A stretch of DNA of 64,000 nt. Origin: Sweltsa coloradensis (lineage: Eukaryota > Arthropoda > Insecta > Plecoptera > Chloroperlidae). The stretch lies in the NCBI GenBank assembly GCA_024449915.1, contig JAMZAV010000974.1, positions 62,001 to 126,000 of the forward strand, given 5' to 3'. The notes under the pieces were generated by a model. It was not told where the DNA came from, did not search any database, and saw nothing but the letters and a program-made list of their open reading frames with translations. The position numbers and the translations under genes are program-made. This document shows, one piece after another, positions 12,066-24,790 of this stretch. Position 1 is the stretch's first letter. Every line of letters begins with the position of its first letter.

Positions 12066-14866
12066 CCGTGAAAGCTGGATCGTAAATAGTATCTTGTAAT
12101 TGCTCCTATAGGCCTAGTAACGTCTCAACTTGAATACATCCACATTAGGTAATTATGGTGGGTTCACAAGTTGACGTAACGACGTCGGAAGTGAGCTATC
12201 GGCCAATCAGGTGACGGGACGACGCGACGCGCCCCTCTCCTTCCGACGTCGTCAAAAATAGAACCGATTCCTATTTTCCACGCCGGAACGTCACTGGGAG
12301 TTCGGCTTAGAAGCCTAAAATGATGTAAATATCTACGAAAATTAAAGAATGCATGGAGCTATACTTGATGGCATTCTAGTGTGACGTGACGATGTGTGAC
12401 AGAATTGGGTGTAGGTAGGAACATTTTATGTGAAATCGATCAATGAATAAAAAATCTATCTTACAATTTAAATACTAAATACAAAATTGTAAATTGTAGT
12501 AAACACTGATCGCGCCTGTTTTTAATTTTATATTAATGAAATTACAAATTTCTAACAAAAATATGAAATTAATGATCACTTATTTATTTAATTATTTATC
12601 TAACGTCTATATCCTATTCGGTAAAAAAACTTATTTACAAAGGAGGACAACGAAATAAATCTAACATTGTAAAGATGGAGTGCTTGCGAATGGGGGATCG
12701 ATGACGACGACGACACATTTGTCAATAATTTTTACCGGGAGAGGAATGAAAACCAGGTAAAAACATAATATAGAATAGCTACACTGTGTTACAATATAAA
12801 AGGTCAAATAATATGTTACATTGTTGTTGTTTTTCTTTAGGTTTGACATCGTTTGCTAGATCAGCTATGTAAGGATGGTAAATAATATGTATTTTATCTT
12901 CATTGCGGCAACGTTCGATGTTTAGTCCTATTTTTATCGTTGGTTTGTCTCTGTTGAGGATACACTTTTCATCTACTCATAATATTCAGACGTAAAACGT
13001 AATGGATTTATTTTTGGTAAAAGTGAAGGGTTATTCAGCGATGTTTTTAATCATTCTTGATGAAAAAACACCAGAAGAACCATAAACAGAGCAATTTTAA
13101 ATCATTTTTAAACAGGCGCACACAAGTGTTTACAAATTAAAACACAAAACAATAGACACTAACAACACGGACGTAACAAAGAACTACTATCACTTCCAAA
13201 CGCAGCCATCTTCGAACTCAGATCCAGTCTAAACCAGTGCTATCAACTACTATGAATTCCAAAATGAAATTCGATGCACAACTGTCGGGGGGGGGGGGGG
13301 GGCGTTGCCACCCAACCCCCAGAAAAGGCGTTGAAAGTTATCAGCACTACAATAACTACAATACATCATTCCCCCCACCCCGCCGTCGCTCCAGCCGACA
13401 TACAACACTCACTCACAACGTAAACATCAACATAATGTCAATCAACACAAACCTTTCAAATGACCTAAAAACCTACCCAAATGAACGTGCGCCGACTTGA
13501 AACACTCCACAAACCATGTAAATAGCACCGCTTAATCATTTTAAGTATAGGCCTACCTTCCAAAGTAATTCCGGTCCTCGAGTGATTCTTCACAATTACC
13601 ACTTTTTATTGAGATGTGACACGAATTGTAAAACCAAACATCAATTAAACAAGTGATATGTTTTTGATAGCTGATATACATAAACATTGTTCTTAGTGTG
13701 ACCTGATGTCTAGCAGAGTAAAGTTGCACAACAGAAGATCGCATTTCCACCGAGTGACTATAACTAGGTTGCGGTATCTTTAATTCATTCATCAATGAAT
13801 AAATAGTAAAACAAAAACAAAACTATTCGCGAGCCCTACACATAGGGTAAGTAAAAAACAAAGGTGTCGTACATATCAATATAAAATGACGAAATATAAG
13901 CAATATGAGCAATATAAAATAAAATGGAAATACAACGGTTAAATACAAAATTAGAAGTTACAAATTTTCAAAAGTTACTCACTGTTCCATGTCGGATCCG
14001 ATTCTTGTATAGTTGCCCATGAAGATTTCCCCAGCAGGACACACAGCTTCCCCTTCATTATCACAGCACTTTCAAACAAACAATCTAGTTTTAGACAAAC
14101 TTCACAGCACTAACAGCGTGACCCATACGGTGCTCTCGCGTATATATAGGTTCCAGTGCGTTGCCTGCACCCTAACAGCTGTTTTCAATAAGACTCGACA
14201 TGTTGCGCATGTAGGCTACGAGGCAACTTGTCATACCAACGTCAACTCAATAGTTCTTATCAACATCCGGATCCGGTAGGGATTTGTTGAGTTACCAACT
14301 TAGCGAGACTTCTATAGAGGCCTGCACAGTTGGCACGGATACCGCATATTTATTATTTTCCACGACTATAACACCTGCAATGACTGTATGAAGCTAGCAT
14401 AATAAACTGGTTGGCATGTCATGTCATTCGCTGTCAATGTTTCCCGCGTGCGTGCTCATACAATCGCGTATGCACATATCGCTATTACGTGATTTATAAT
14501 ATCTTGAGTAGTGCATGTGTAAATTAACTTTTGTGTGTATACTTCAAACTACATGATTGTCAAAGCTTCTAATCCTGTATCTATAATCTGGGGGAGGAGG
14601 GGGTCGATTTACCCCCACATTCAAGTATGTTCGTGTAGGGGCGTGCCACACTATGTTTACACGAAGCAGTTACAGCTCGACCTTGTCGACCCCTTTTGTA
14701 CATCGAGGATGGAATGACATAATTGCAATCTTAAGAAATGTTTTAGATTTGTTCCATCATCCACGACCTCAAATAAGTAATGGTTTGCGACTTTCAAAAC
14801 AAACGTTCCAAAAAGTACTAATTTTACAGTTTTCCCTCCTCCTTCTTCCAACAATAATATAGTTTA
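12066..14866. other. No gene recognised
   Basis: Holds a GC-rich inverted repeat near 12180-12255, a reversed LINE tail near 12595-12640, a run of about 17 G at 13288 and short ORFs without similarity. Confidence 0.4.
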
Positions 14867-15610
14867 TTGGATGAGCGTAGCGAGCGAAGCGAAGATTCCA
14901 TTTCACTACACTGGAGAAAAAAATCCGGAATGTTTTTTTTTTCTTTCTTTTTTTTGTATTTTTGTGTGTTTGTTAACACGATTCCGGCTAAACCGATACT
15001 CCGATTGCGATGAAATTTTATGGAGGCCTTCGAAATCTCTGAACTTAGAACTGCCACGCCGGGAAATTTTTTCTTATAAAAAACTCAATTTTACGATTTT
15101 TTTCGATTTTTTAAAAATTTCTTCGACTTATAACACCTACACGCTTTATCCGATTGTAATGATTTTTTCACAGAACCTTAATTTTATGAATTAAGATATT
15201 CGTGTGAAATTTGAGCGTAATCGAAAAATTATTTTCTCATGAAAATCGAAATTTTACGGGTTTTTCTTTTTTAAAACAATTCTTTGACTTATAACACCTA
15301 CATGCTTTATCCTATTGTAATGATTTTTTCACAGAACCTTAATTTCATCAATTTATATACTCGTGTTAAATTTGAATGCAATCGAATAATTATTTCTTAT
15401 GAAAATTGCAATTTTACGATTTTTTATTTTTTTTAAATTACGATTTATTACAAAATTAAGTTAATTTTTATTTTATTTAATTTAATTTAAAAAAATCTTC
15501 GACTAAGCAATAATTTTGCACAGAACAACAGAAAATCCGCGTTACACATGGCAGCTCAATGCACCAATTACGCTCATCCAACAACGCGGCGGGACTTAAG
15601 CGTTTCCTAG
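14867..15610 (+). mobile_element. Helentron/HINE-like element, copy 1
   Basis: The 5' end is TTGGATGAGCGTAGCGAGCG. Near the 3' end lies the inverted CGCTCATCCAA, then the hairpin aacgcggcgggacttaagcg-tt and the terminal CCTAG, followed by T. The interior holds about three tandem units built on 'gcgcaatcgaaaaattattt', 'cgacttataacacctaca' and 'cacagaaccttaattttatg'. No coding capacity. Confidence 0.72.
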
Positions 15611-16698
15611 TTTATATCGCCACATTACAGCCCAAACCGCTGGGTAGATTTTGATCAATTAAATTCTTACATGTCTAAATATAAGAGAAACCAGAAGTGA
15701 GTTTTTGACACTGGAAATGGAATTATCAGGCAGATGCCTATTATATATATTATATATTTAACGGAAACTTTGCGATGTTATAAGGAAAGAGTCAAATACC
15801 TAATACGTCATTTCATAAATCCAAATAATTCTGTTAAACACACGTTTATTCATAAGTCGAGGGAGCGCAGCGACTGAAGTCTACAATTCAACTCAAACGG
15901 CACCTCTATCATTCTGTGTGTGGCTGGGTGGGTGGGTGTGTGTTTGTACTATAAAAATCAGCCGAATCGCTGAATAGATCGCGCTGAAATTTTAAACAGA
16001 CATCCGGTACAAATTAACTGAGAACTGCTAACAAAATCAGCTAGATCCATTGCGATTTAAATCTACAAGAAATAATAAATTTAAAAATAGGCTGTAAATG
16101 TGTGTATTTAATTAAACGACAATGGTTTTGTTTCTAAAAAAATGTTTTATTTGTCATTTGTCAGGCTGTAAAAATTGCATGCAGTGACCAAGGTGTATCG
16201 AATCTTGCACGCTCAAGGTACCCCCAAATTCCGCTCGGAGATTGAGTAAACCTTCCAATATTTACACGTATTTCGTACTGGTTTTGTTTTCCATAGTATT
16301 GTCTCAGATGATTGACTACACTGCGTTAGCGTTATATGCATTTCAAAACATGTTCTATAATTTTTTAAATAAATAAAATACAATTTTAGGTTTAGTGATA
16401 TTATTTGCTCAAAGTTTTTTTTTGATTTTACAATACTAAGTTTTATAACTTGTTGCGTTTATAAATGAACTAGGGCTACAACATCCACGAGTAAGCAACG
16501 GTTTTCTAACAAAAAAAAATAGTCTAGAATTTGTCTGTTCTTTTTTAACCAATAATGTTTGCTATATAGGCGGGAGCGCGAAGTAGTATCAAAACGTGGT
16601 ATGCGTGCGAAGAAAGGGGGTTTTAAGATTTTGGTTGACCAGTTAGACAACAAACTTGTATTTTGGGGCCTATTTGTAACATTACCCACTGAAGTCAA
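15611..16698. repeat. Family C fragment (5' part) and unassigned DNA
   Basis: From about 15857, gtcgagggagcgcagcgact through 'cagacatccggtacaaatta' to about 16380 matches the family C copies at 40110 and 63541 (reversed). The remainder is AT-rich with nothing recognisable. Confidence 0.5.
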
Positions 16699-17385
16699 TT
16701 ATTTAGACGAGGGAATGAAGCGACTGATGCAGAACGGCCGAACGGCTCTACAGATTGAGCTGAACTTTTAAATCGACATCCGGTCCCCACCAGTCTTCAG
16801 GGTGCAGCTAAAATTTTGAGAAATATCCGTTTCGATTTAAACTCACAGTAAATAATAAATTGAAAATATGCTGAGAATGTCACATTTCATTTAACGACAA
16901 TGGATTTTGTTCTTGGAGAAATCATTTTTATCAAATCATGTTTTGAATGTAATGGCTGTGAACGCATGCAGTGACCAAGGTACAACGAATCTCCACGCTC
17001 AAGGTCTAGGCCTATAGTTTGTCTAATACAATCAAGAAATTACAAAATCTTTCTCGGCCGGGGTTTGAACCTAGGTTCCCCCAGGTTCCCAGGTTTCATT
17101 CCAGGTAACTAGACTAGGAAAACGCCCAAGTAGTTGTTGAACGAATGAGCGAGCCATGTATTGAGTACCCGGGATCATCCCCTTTCCTTTTCCTCCCACT
17201 CTACCTATAAGGCTGTATATAGTGGCGCTTATGGTTTTACAGTTGACGCGCCCATATATCAACTAAATTCAAACCCCTATCATTTACACTTTATCTATCA
17301 ATGAACTCAAATGCAAATGTTACCGGGTTCACAACACATGGCTCGCTCACTCGTCTAACAACGACTTTGGGCGGTTTCGTAGTGT
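16699..17385. mobile_element. Degenerate family C composite with tRNA-like sequence
   Basis: It starts near tagacgagggaatgaagcga. It includes a minus-strand tRNA-like stretch (ggggtttgaacctagg, 17058-17073), then actaggaaaacgcccaagta...gttgaacgaatgagcgagcc (17115 on), and ends with ctcactcgtctaacaacgac at about 17345-17370. This is the same order as in the copy at 40-41.8 kb. Confidence 0.5.
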
Positions 17386-17674
17386 GTACAAAACATTGTA
17401 AATCTGAGAGCGTTTACAAGGTTATCAGTGAGCTTTTTATTAGGTAGGGGCCTACAACTATTAGTTTGATTGCGGAACTATACGGTTAGCCCCCGTGCCT
17501 GTTGCGCGGTTAAATAGGCCTATATGCCTACTTTCAATGCCATGTGTATTCTTATTGTTTGGCCATGACCTTCTTATGTTGCCGACACTACATTTTGCTA
17601 CCGCCAATTCTGCCAATGGATGTCGCCTCTAGACCCGCATTCCATAACTAATTAATGCTAGCAAAGTAATAAAC

Positions 17675-17720
17675 AGTGGCGTAGCTATAACTGCAAGAGC
17701 CCTTGGGCAGATATTTCTGA
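17675..17720. mobile_element. One-ended hAT-like fragment
   Basis: CAGTGGCGTAGCTATAACTG resembles the hAT ends at 9690 and 36406. No matching second end was found nearby. Confidence 0.35.
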
Positions 17721-19260
17721 CCCCCTATTTGCATACGTCACTTAATGTACGTCTACAATCAGCGAACTATAAAATATATTTCAATTTTTAAACACAGTTT
17801 ACTCCCGTTTTGCCGCTGTGTACGAGGGCATGCAGTTACAGCTAGCGGGATGCCAACGCCACGTAATTTGAAGTGAACATCAGGTTAGTCTCCTTCCCCC
17901 CTCCCCATACACACCTACTTCACAATCACAGTGCTGAAAATGTGATTTTGACAAGTTTTATCGTGGTTTAAAAGTAAAAATTTAATTATTTCTTGGGAGT
18001 AAGGTTATTCCAGAGCACTCTTACCGATATTTTGAAAGTCAAAGGAAAATGGCTCAAAGTTGGTTGGATGAAAGATGAACTTTAATAAAGAAGGAGAAAA
18101 AAATAACTTTTTTTGACGGGACAAAAGCTTCATTTTGGCAATTTTATACAAATTTTAGGTCAATAAGAAAACCACAGTTCAAGGTGTAATACTTGATTTT
18201 AAGCTTTGATTTTTTTTCATCACACCTTTGTCTCTTCTATGAGTATATGGGAAAATAATTTTCTGATATAACGTTTGATGTACGATTTTTTTCGTCCTCC
18301 GGTTCAAAACTCTTATTTGTGCCATGTAACCAAAAACATCGTACATCAAACGTTATTTCAGAAAATTATTTTCCCTTATACTCATAGCAGAGACAAAGGT
18401 GTGATGAAAACAGCAAAAAAAAACAAAGATTAAAATTAAATGCAAATTAAAATTAAAATTCAAGATGCATTAGCAGCGTTTTCTCAGTGGTGTTTGGACT
18501 TGCTTCTCCGTCCTAATCCTGAAAAGTGCTTATTGTTAACAATTTCATTGCGGAAATCCCCATTAGTTTGTAATTATAATTTGTCGGGGCAAGTCATTCA
18601 GCGAGTTACTAAAATGAAAGATCTTGGTGTCATTATAGATTCAAAATTCCTTTTCATTGAGCACATTTCCAAAATAACTTCAAAAGCCATGTCCCTATTG
18701 GGTTTATTATATAGGTTCACTGATATTGGTGACCCAACTGCTCTAAAATCATATTTCACGGGCTGTGTTTTACCTGTGATTGAGTACTATACTCCAATTT
18801 GGGCATTATCAGCTGATACCAACATTAGATAAATTAGATAGAGTACTTTCATTTTTCTGTGCAATTGTACGTCATCGTGTCCCAGCTTTTAATGCCTGGT
18901 CTCGTCAACAAATTATGAGTGAACTTTTCATGTCAGATCTAGCCACTCGAAGAAAACGCTATGACATGTCTTTCTTGCACCGTATCATCAATGGCATTTT
19001 CCGGTCCACCAGTCTTGTCTCCATGTTTCTACTTCATGTTCCATCCCGCTTTACTAGGCTTACGCACCTTTTCCATGTAGCTAGACCTGGACTCTCTATT
19101 ACCCGTAGATCTATCACCTTTCGTTTACCTTCTTTTTATAATAATTTACCTAATTTACCAAAGTTTGACATATTCTCTGATTTTAATACTTTCAAAAAAT
19201 CAATCCGTGATTGGACTGCAGTTGAAGGTCATTAGCATTTCCCCCTCTATTCTTTTAAAC

Positions 19261-19431
19261 AATAGGTTTGTTCGTTCGCGGACCTAGTGTTAACACTCAA
19301 AAAGTCAGTGTCTACACTTTACACTGGCTTCTAGGCTAGTGTTATGAGTGCCAGTTTAAACACTGAAGCGAACGAACGGACCAAAATGGCTCTTTTCACA
19401 AAAGTGTGTGCGAACGAACAAAACCTATTAT
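19261..19431. mobile_element. 170-bp MITE nested in the LINE 3' UTR
   Basis: Inverted ends aataggtttgttcgttcgcg and gcgaacgaacaaaacctatt. No ORF. It interrupts the AT-rich LINE tail. Confidence 0.82.
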
Positions 19432-19497
19432 TTACTCTTATGTTTTGTTGCACTTATAATTTTGATATATTTGTTTATTGTTCATCATTATAAATAA

Positions 19498-20214
19498 CTA
19501 GGAAAACGCTTAAGTCCCGCCGCGTTGTTGGATGAGCGTAATTGGTGCATTGAGCTGCCATGTTTGTTCTGTGAAAAAATTATTACTAAGTCGAAGATTT
19601 TTTTTAAATTAAATTAAATTAAATTAAAAATTAACTTTATTTTTTTATTTTTTTTAACAATCGTAATTTTTAAAAAAAATAATTATTGGATTGCGCTCAA
19701 ATTTTACACGAAAATATTAATTCATAAAATTTAGGTTCTGTGAAAAAATCATTACAATAGGATAAAGCATGTAGGTGTTATAAGTCAAAGAATTGTTTAA
19801 AAAAAGAAAAAAACTGTAAAATTTCGATTTTCATAAGAAATGATTTTTCGATTGCGCTTAAATTTCACAAGAATATCTTAATTCATAAAATTAAGGTTCT
19901 GTGAAAAAATAATTTAAATCGGATTAAGCATGTAGGTGTTATAAGTCGAAGAATTTTTTTAAAAATCGAAAAAAATCGTAAGATTGCTATTTTCATGAGA
20001 AAATTTTTTTCGATTGCGCTCAAAAACGTGGCAGTTCTAAGTTCAGAGATTTCGAAGGCCTCCATAAAATTTCATCGCAATTGGAGTATCGGTTTAGCCG
20101 GAATCGTGTTAACAAACACACAATAATACAAACAGAAAAAAAGAAAAACATTCCGGATTTTTTTCTCCAGTGTAGTGAAATGGAATCTTCGCTTCGCTCG
20201 CTACGCTCATCCAA
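19498..20214 (-). mobile_element. Helentron/HINE-like element, copy 2
   Basis: Read on the minus strand it starts TTGGATGAGCGTAGCGAGCG and ends ...aagcgttttCCTAG followed by T. It is inserted in the LINE 3' region. Confidence 0.75.
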
Positions 20215-21129
20215 TTATTTGTTAATTTGTAGGTGTATTAATGAAATTTTAATTTTTACTTATTTATATATTATATTAGGATTGTCTATGTAAAATGGTA
20301 CTTGTGCTGTACGAGACTCTTATACAAATAAATAAATAAAGTATTACACCTAGAACTGTGGTTTTCTTATAGACCCAAAATTTGCATATAATGGCCAAAA
20401 TGGAGCTTTTGACCCGTCAAAAAAAATTATTTTTTTCTTATTTTTTTTATTAAAGTTCATCTTTCATCCAACCAACTTTAAGCCATTTTCCTTTGACTTT
20501 CAAAATATCGGTAAGAGTGCTCTGCCATCAAACTTAACACGATGTTCGATCAACGCATTTTGTTTGCTGACGTGCCCTTCGACAGGGATGGTACAGAGTG
20601 TTTTTGTCTTCTTGATGACCCTGGGAGTAAGGGGGTTGTAGCTAGCCCCTCAGAAAGTTGTAAAATTTGTGACGGCACTCCACCATTTTCAACGCGAGTA
20701 ACAAGCGACTAACCTTTTTCAAAGGTAACCCTACTTGATCCCGCCACCAAAAAATAAAATCAAATTAAATTAGTATAATATTCTTCTTTGACGATCTGTT
20801 GATTAAACAGCTTCGCTCCACGCCACTGGTAATAAAGTGCCATAAACCAGACCACCGCATGCTATACTATCATAGATCGAGGGAGTAGGAGTACATTGCG
20901 GAGGTTTGCCAGTGCCTGCACCCCCATCTATCCAGCCAGGGGACGCTGCTAGACGCACCCCCCACCCCATTCGAAGTGTAAAACAGGTCATAACTGGGTC
21001 AGGTCAAACCCAGGAGAGATAGTCGGGTAAGACTTCCTAGGGCTGTTGGAAAGCTGTGTGTTTTGCGACGGGAGTAGTTTTGCAAATGTTATAAAACAAT
21101 GTGTAATCAAGATATTCTCGATTTGATTA

Positions 21130-21861
21130 TTGATTAAGCGAGCGAAGCGAGCGTTTCCATTTGACTCTGCCGGAAAAATTAGTCACTGTTTTTTTTTTTT
21201 TTTTTTTGTTTGTTTGTTTGTTTGTTTGTTTTTTTTTTTTTTTGTTTGTATGTCTCGCCATAACGTTCGAACGGAGGCTCGGATCGAGTTGAAATTTTGA
21301 CCATCCGCAAGCTTCGTTCTCGATTGAATGCCATTAGTTTTGTGGCAAAATCGTTCAAAAAGTTAAAAAGTTACATTAAAGTTAATCGAAAGTTTTTTTC
21401 TAAAACTTAACGGGGACAAAATCTGAGATAGCCAAATCATTTAGAATGTCCGTCCGGTCACGAATATGTTAATTTTATTTTGATCCGATAAGTAGTGTAG
21501 ATGGAAATTACATTATAACAAAAGTAACGTTGCCATGGCAACGAAAAGACGCGCGAAGTTTCTAATGCACTGCCACCTAGAAGTAATCAAACACTTTCGA
21601 GGAAGCAGTCTATTATTTGTCAACAAAGAGTTTAAATAGTTTTCCCAAGGAGTCAAGGTCCTCTAGATGGCGGTGGATTTTATTCACAAAGTAAAGGTTT
21701 ACACACGGGTTTACCCAAATACCTTGGCAATAATAAATAATATTGGAAACATGGCCCTGTGGACAGCGAACGTCGCAAATTTTAAAATTTAAAAAAATGT
21801 GCAATGTGGGTCTAGCTTGCACGTGCTCGCTTATCAACGCGTCCAACTGAGCGTTTCCTAG
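21130..21861 (+). mobile_element. Second Helentron-like family, single copy
   Basis: The 5' end is TTGATTAAGCGAGCGAAGCG. Near the 3' end lies the inverted GCTCGCTTATCAA, directly followed by AACGCgtccaactgaGCGTT and TTCCTAG, then T. The stem AACGC/GCGTT and the CTAG|T end match copy 1 although the body differs entirely. It contains a long T/TTTG microsatellite at 21188-21245. Confidence 0.65.
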
Positions 21862-21904
21862 TTCTCGATTCATACGCAACTGTGCACCCACCGTTGCAGC
21901 CCTA

Positions 21905-22680
21905 TCTATCTAGGTGGCCGTTAGGGCAGCGACTCTTTATACAGCAAGCAGAGTTGGGGTGTTTTCGAGGTGTCACCCAGTCATCATGAAACATGTTATG
22001 AACTTAAAAATTGACATATTCGGGAGGATTTAGGTACATGACAACACATGCCAAATTTTAGTGTGATATGATATTTCCTTCTGGTGAAATAATGGATTGA
22101 AACATTTTTGTTCTTGCATTCTCCATTTAATATGTATTATGTAACAACAAAATAAAGATTTGATTTGGTTAATACTGCTGTCTACTACTTACTAATTCGT
22201 CAGTTTCAAATTAGCTAGCGATTCTGACCAAACGGGTGGCGCCACAACGTTCATATTTTAAATGTACTAGTGTACATGTTCATATTTTAAATGTACTAGT
22301 GTGCATGTAAAATATGAACGTAGGCAATGGTGATGTAGTGCCGCTTGAAAGAAAATGTGGAAAAAGTTAGCTGGAAGGCATCAAAATAAAAGATTATAAT
22401 ATAAGCCTTTTACAGGTGTATATTAAACAAGTAACTATATAAACTTGACAATATACTGTTGTTCCAAAGCAAGTAAGCAGATGCTGACGTCACCGGCGGG
22501 TGGATTACAGCCAAACAGCGGTCCCGAACCCCGATTTAAAATACTGATCGCTCATTGGCTCGCCGAAACCGCGCACATCTGCTTACTTGCTTCGAAGCAA
22601 CTATTATTACCTACAATGAGTACAAAAAGCAAGTCTTTGGGCCTCGAGATATTTTACATTCTATTAATTGGTATTTCCAT
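21905..22680 (+). repeat. Repeat family D copy, interrupted by a MITE
   Basis: ctaggtggccgttagggcag and acagcaagcagagttggggt match 10540-10620. The copy continues to the acaaaaagcaagtctttg segment at about 22622. The expected sequence is broken at about 22453 by the MITE below. Confidence 0.7.
22454..22608. mobile_element. 150-bp MITE in repeat D
   Basis: Inverted ends gttccaaagcaagtaagcag and ctgcttacttgcttcgaagc, with a GC-rich core. Absent from the D copies at 600 and 11000. Confidence 0.75.
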
Positions 22681-22685
22681 AGCAA

Positions 22686-23303
22686 CTAGGAAGCTTCGCA
22701 AACGCTTTTTGAGCGTATGTTTTTTTAAACGAAAAAAAGCATAAAATTGCGATTTTCATGAGAAATTATTTTTTTGATCGCGCTCAAATTTCACACAAAT
22801 ATAGGAATTCATAAAATTAAGGTTCTGTGAAAATATCATTACAATCGAAAAAAGCATGTAGGTGTTAAAAGTCAAAGAAATTTTAAAAATGGCAAAAAAA
22901 TCGTAAAATTGCGATTATCATGGGAAATAATATTTCGATGACGCTCAAATTGTACACGAATATATTAATTCATAAAATAAAGGTACCGTGAAAAAATTTA
23001 TTACAATCGGATAACAGCATGTAGGTGTTATAAGTCGAAGAATTTTTTTAAAAATAAAAAAAATCGTAAAATCGCGATTTTTATGAGAGATAATTTTTCG
23101 ATTGCGCTCAAAAACGTGACAGTTCTAAGTTCAGAGATTTCGAAGGCCTCCAGCAAATTTCACCACAATTGGTGTATCGGTTTAGCCGTAATCGTGTTAA
23201 CAAACACACAAACACACAAAAAAAAAAGAAAAAAAAACATTCCAGAATTTTTTCTCCAGTGTAGTGAAATAGAATCTTCGCTTCGCTCGCTACGCTCACC
23301 CAA
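22686..23303 (-). mobile_element. Helentron/HINE-like element, copy 3 (variant 3' end, truncated)
   Basis: On the minus strand it starts TTGGGTGAGCGTAGCGAGCG and ends with the variant gcgtttgcgaagcttCCTAG followed by T. The subterminal inverted repeat is mostly lost. The internal tandem units of family A are present. Confidence 0.65.
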
Positions 23304-24380
23304 TAAATTATTCTAATTAAAAATAATTTACAATGGAATTTGAAAAAGTAATGAGATCCACGCATACAAAAAACTTGTAAAAAGTCAGCCAAACGTTACG
23401 TACTCAGAAGTAATTAGATCAAAAAGAAGGGCTAAGCTCATTTACCCTTCTACATTTGCACATTCATACATAATGAACGTACACTGCCCCATAACTACTT
23501 CCTTGAAAAGCTCGGCAAAATGCAATTTGAAACCAGGCGCGTAGGAACTCCTTTTCGAGTGGGGGGGGAACAACAAATCTGCTGTCAAGCACGGGGGGTT
23601 TGGGGGCTTAGCCCCCCAACAACAGCGCCGCAGGCGAAAATTTTGAAAATTAGGTTTTTAGAGTGTGTTTGGTGCGTTCTAGAAAAAAATCGTGGGCTGA
23701 ATGCAATACCAAATTAATGTATTTTTGTACAGTACAAACTATAAAACTAAAAATAAAGTTGGAATAGTTAAGAGATAGACCATGCATGGCTTTTGAGTCA
23801 GTTCAAAATGGCTGAAGGTCTTTTCTTCATTGTTCTGAGGTTCTCCTTCCTTCCACTGTCAGTGTCAAGTCATAACTTAAACTAACCAGCCACAAACAAG
23901 TCTTCGTTAAACACACCCCAGTACCCCAGTACACGGACTGCAATACCGTGTCACAACATCCCGACGCTACCTATGCCAATTATAATGTACTTTTTACTCA
24001 TTTACAAAAACAAAAGAATCACAGTGGGAAATTCAAAATTGAAAATTCGTTATTCAGAATTTGTTTCCGTGCGTATTTACGGCGAGACTGAATTTCTAAG
24101 ATTCTGAAGTGGGGGGGTCACGGTAAAAAGTGGGGGGGAAACTCCCCCCATTCCCCCCCCCTTCCTACGCGCCTGTAATTGAAACTATTAATTGAAACGT
24201 AATAGTTCATGCAAATTTTATTTTGCCAAGCTTTTCAAGGATGTATTTGTGGGGTAGTGTACGTTTATGAATTAAGACTGCACAAAATATGTAGAAGGGT
24301 ACAGTCATGAGCTAGGCCCTTCTTTTAGATCTCAATGCTATTGAGTGTGTAAGGTTTGGCTGTATTTTTACAAGTGATTT
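23304..24380 (+). repeat. Repeat family D palindrome split by a hAT-like element
   Basis: ggaatttgaaaaagtaatga (23335) and the arms tacccttctacatttgcaca / agtgtgtaaggtttggctgt match the palindrome at 11185-11591. Confidence 0.65.
23534..24175. mobile_element. hAT-like element in repeat D
   Basis: Ends CAGGCGCGTAGGAACTCC and GGGGTTCC-type complement CCTTCCTACGCGCCTG, inside the centre of a D palindrome. The flanks tttgaaac and taattgaaac resemble each other, but an exact 8-bp duplication is not clear. No transposase. Confidence 0.65.
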
Positions 24381-24790
24381 GTATGCGTGGAAACTTATTC
24401 CTGCATTCATGTAGTAGGGTGCATAAAACATGACGTTATTGTTAACAATGGATTAATTGGCAGATTTTGTATAACATTAACGTTAGGTGGAAGAACGCCC
24501 AACAATCAAACCTAGCAATTTTTATTTCTTTGTCTTGAGTGTATTTATGTAAATTCTAAATTGTATAGCAAAGAACAAAATAAAATTATTAAAAAATAAA
24601 ATAAAAAATAAACAAATGTCGTACATTAATAGATATTGCATGAATGGGTAATGCAGCAAAGGAGAGTTATTCAATATTCAATGGATGGGTCATGAATGAA
24701 AAAAAAAATCACTAGAAACTAGAAAGTCCTCAATGTCATAGGCATTATTGATAGTACACTAGCTATTTACGTGCAAGAAACATGAAATAA

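Larger units (their letters stand above)
18440..20340 (+). mobile_element. 5'-truncated non-LTR retrotransposon (LINE) with two later insertions
   Basis: It encodes the C-terminal end of a reverse transcriptase. Residues from 18440 read ...FSQWCLDLLLRPNPEKC...MKDLGVIIDSKF...SKAMSLLGLLYRF...LKSYFTGCVLPVIEY. After a frameshift at about 18810-18830 they continue LDKLDRVLSFFCAIVRHRVP...SFYNNLPNLP to about 19232. The DLGVIxD and following motifs are typical of Jockey/CR1-like LINEs. The 3' end is an aaataaataaataaa tail at 20325-20340. The 3' part is interrupted by a MITE (19261-19431) and a Helentron-like copy (19498-20214). It is dead: truncated and frameshifted. Confidence 0.88.
18001..20524. 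mobile_element. Foldback element E split by a nested LINE insertion
   Basis: 18001-18439 and 20341-20524 together rebuild an E-type palindrome like 9030-9667. 18001-18060 (ttattccagagcactcttac) is the reverse complement of the stretch ending at 20524 (gtaagagtgctctg). The break falls within the right arm: aaagattaaaattaa on one side, gtattacacctagaactgtg on the other. Confidence 0.82.

Noticed and set aside
14871..15194. Recurring ORFs reading ERSERSEDSISLHWRKKSG or SSEISKASIKFH
   Set aside because: They are frames of the Helentron-like 5' end repeated in many copies, with no consistent coding frame between copies.
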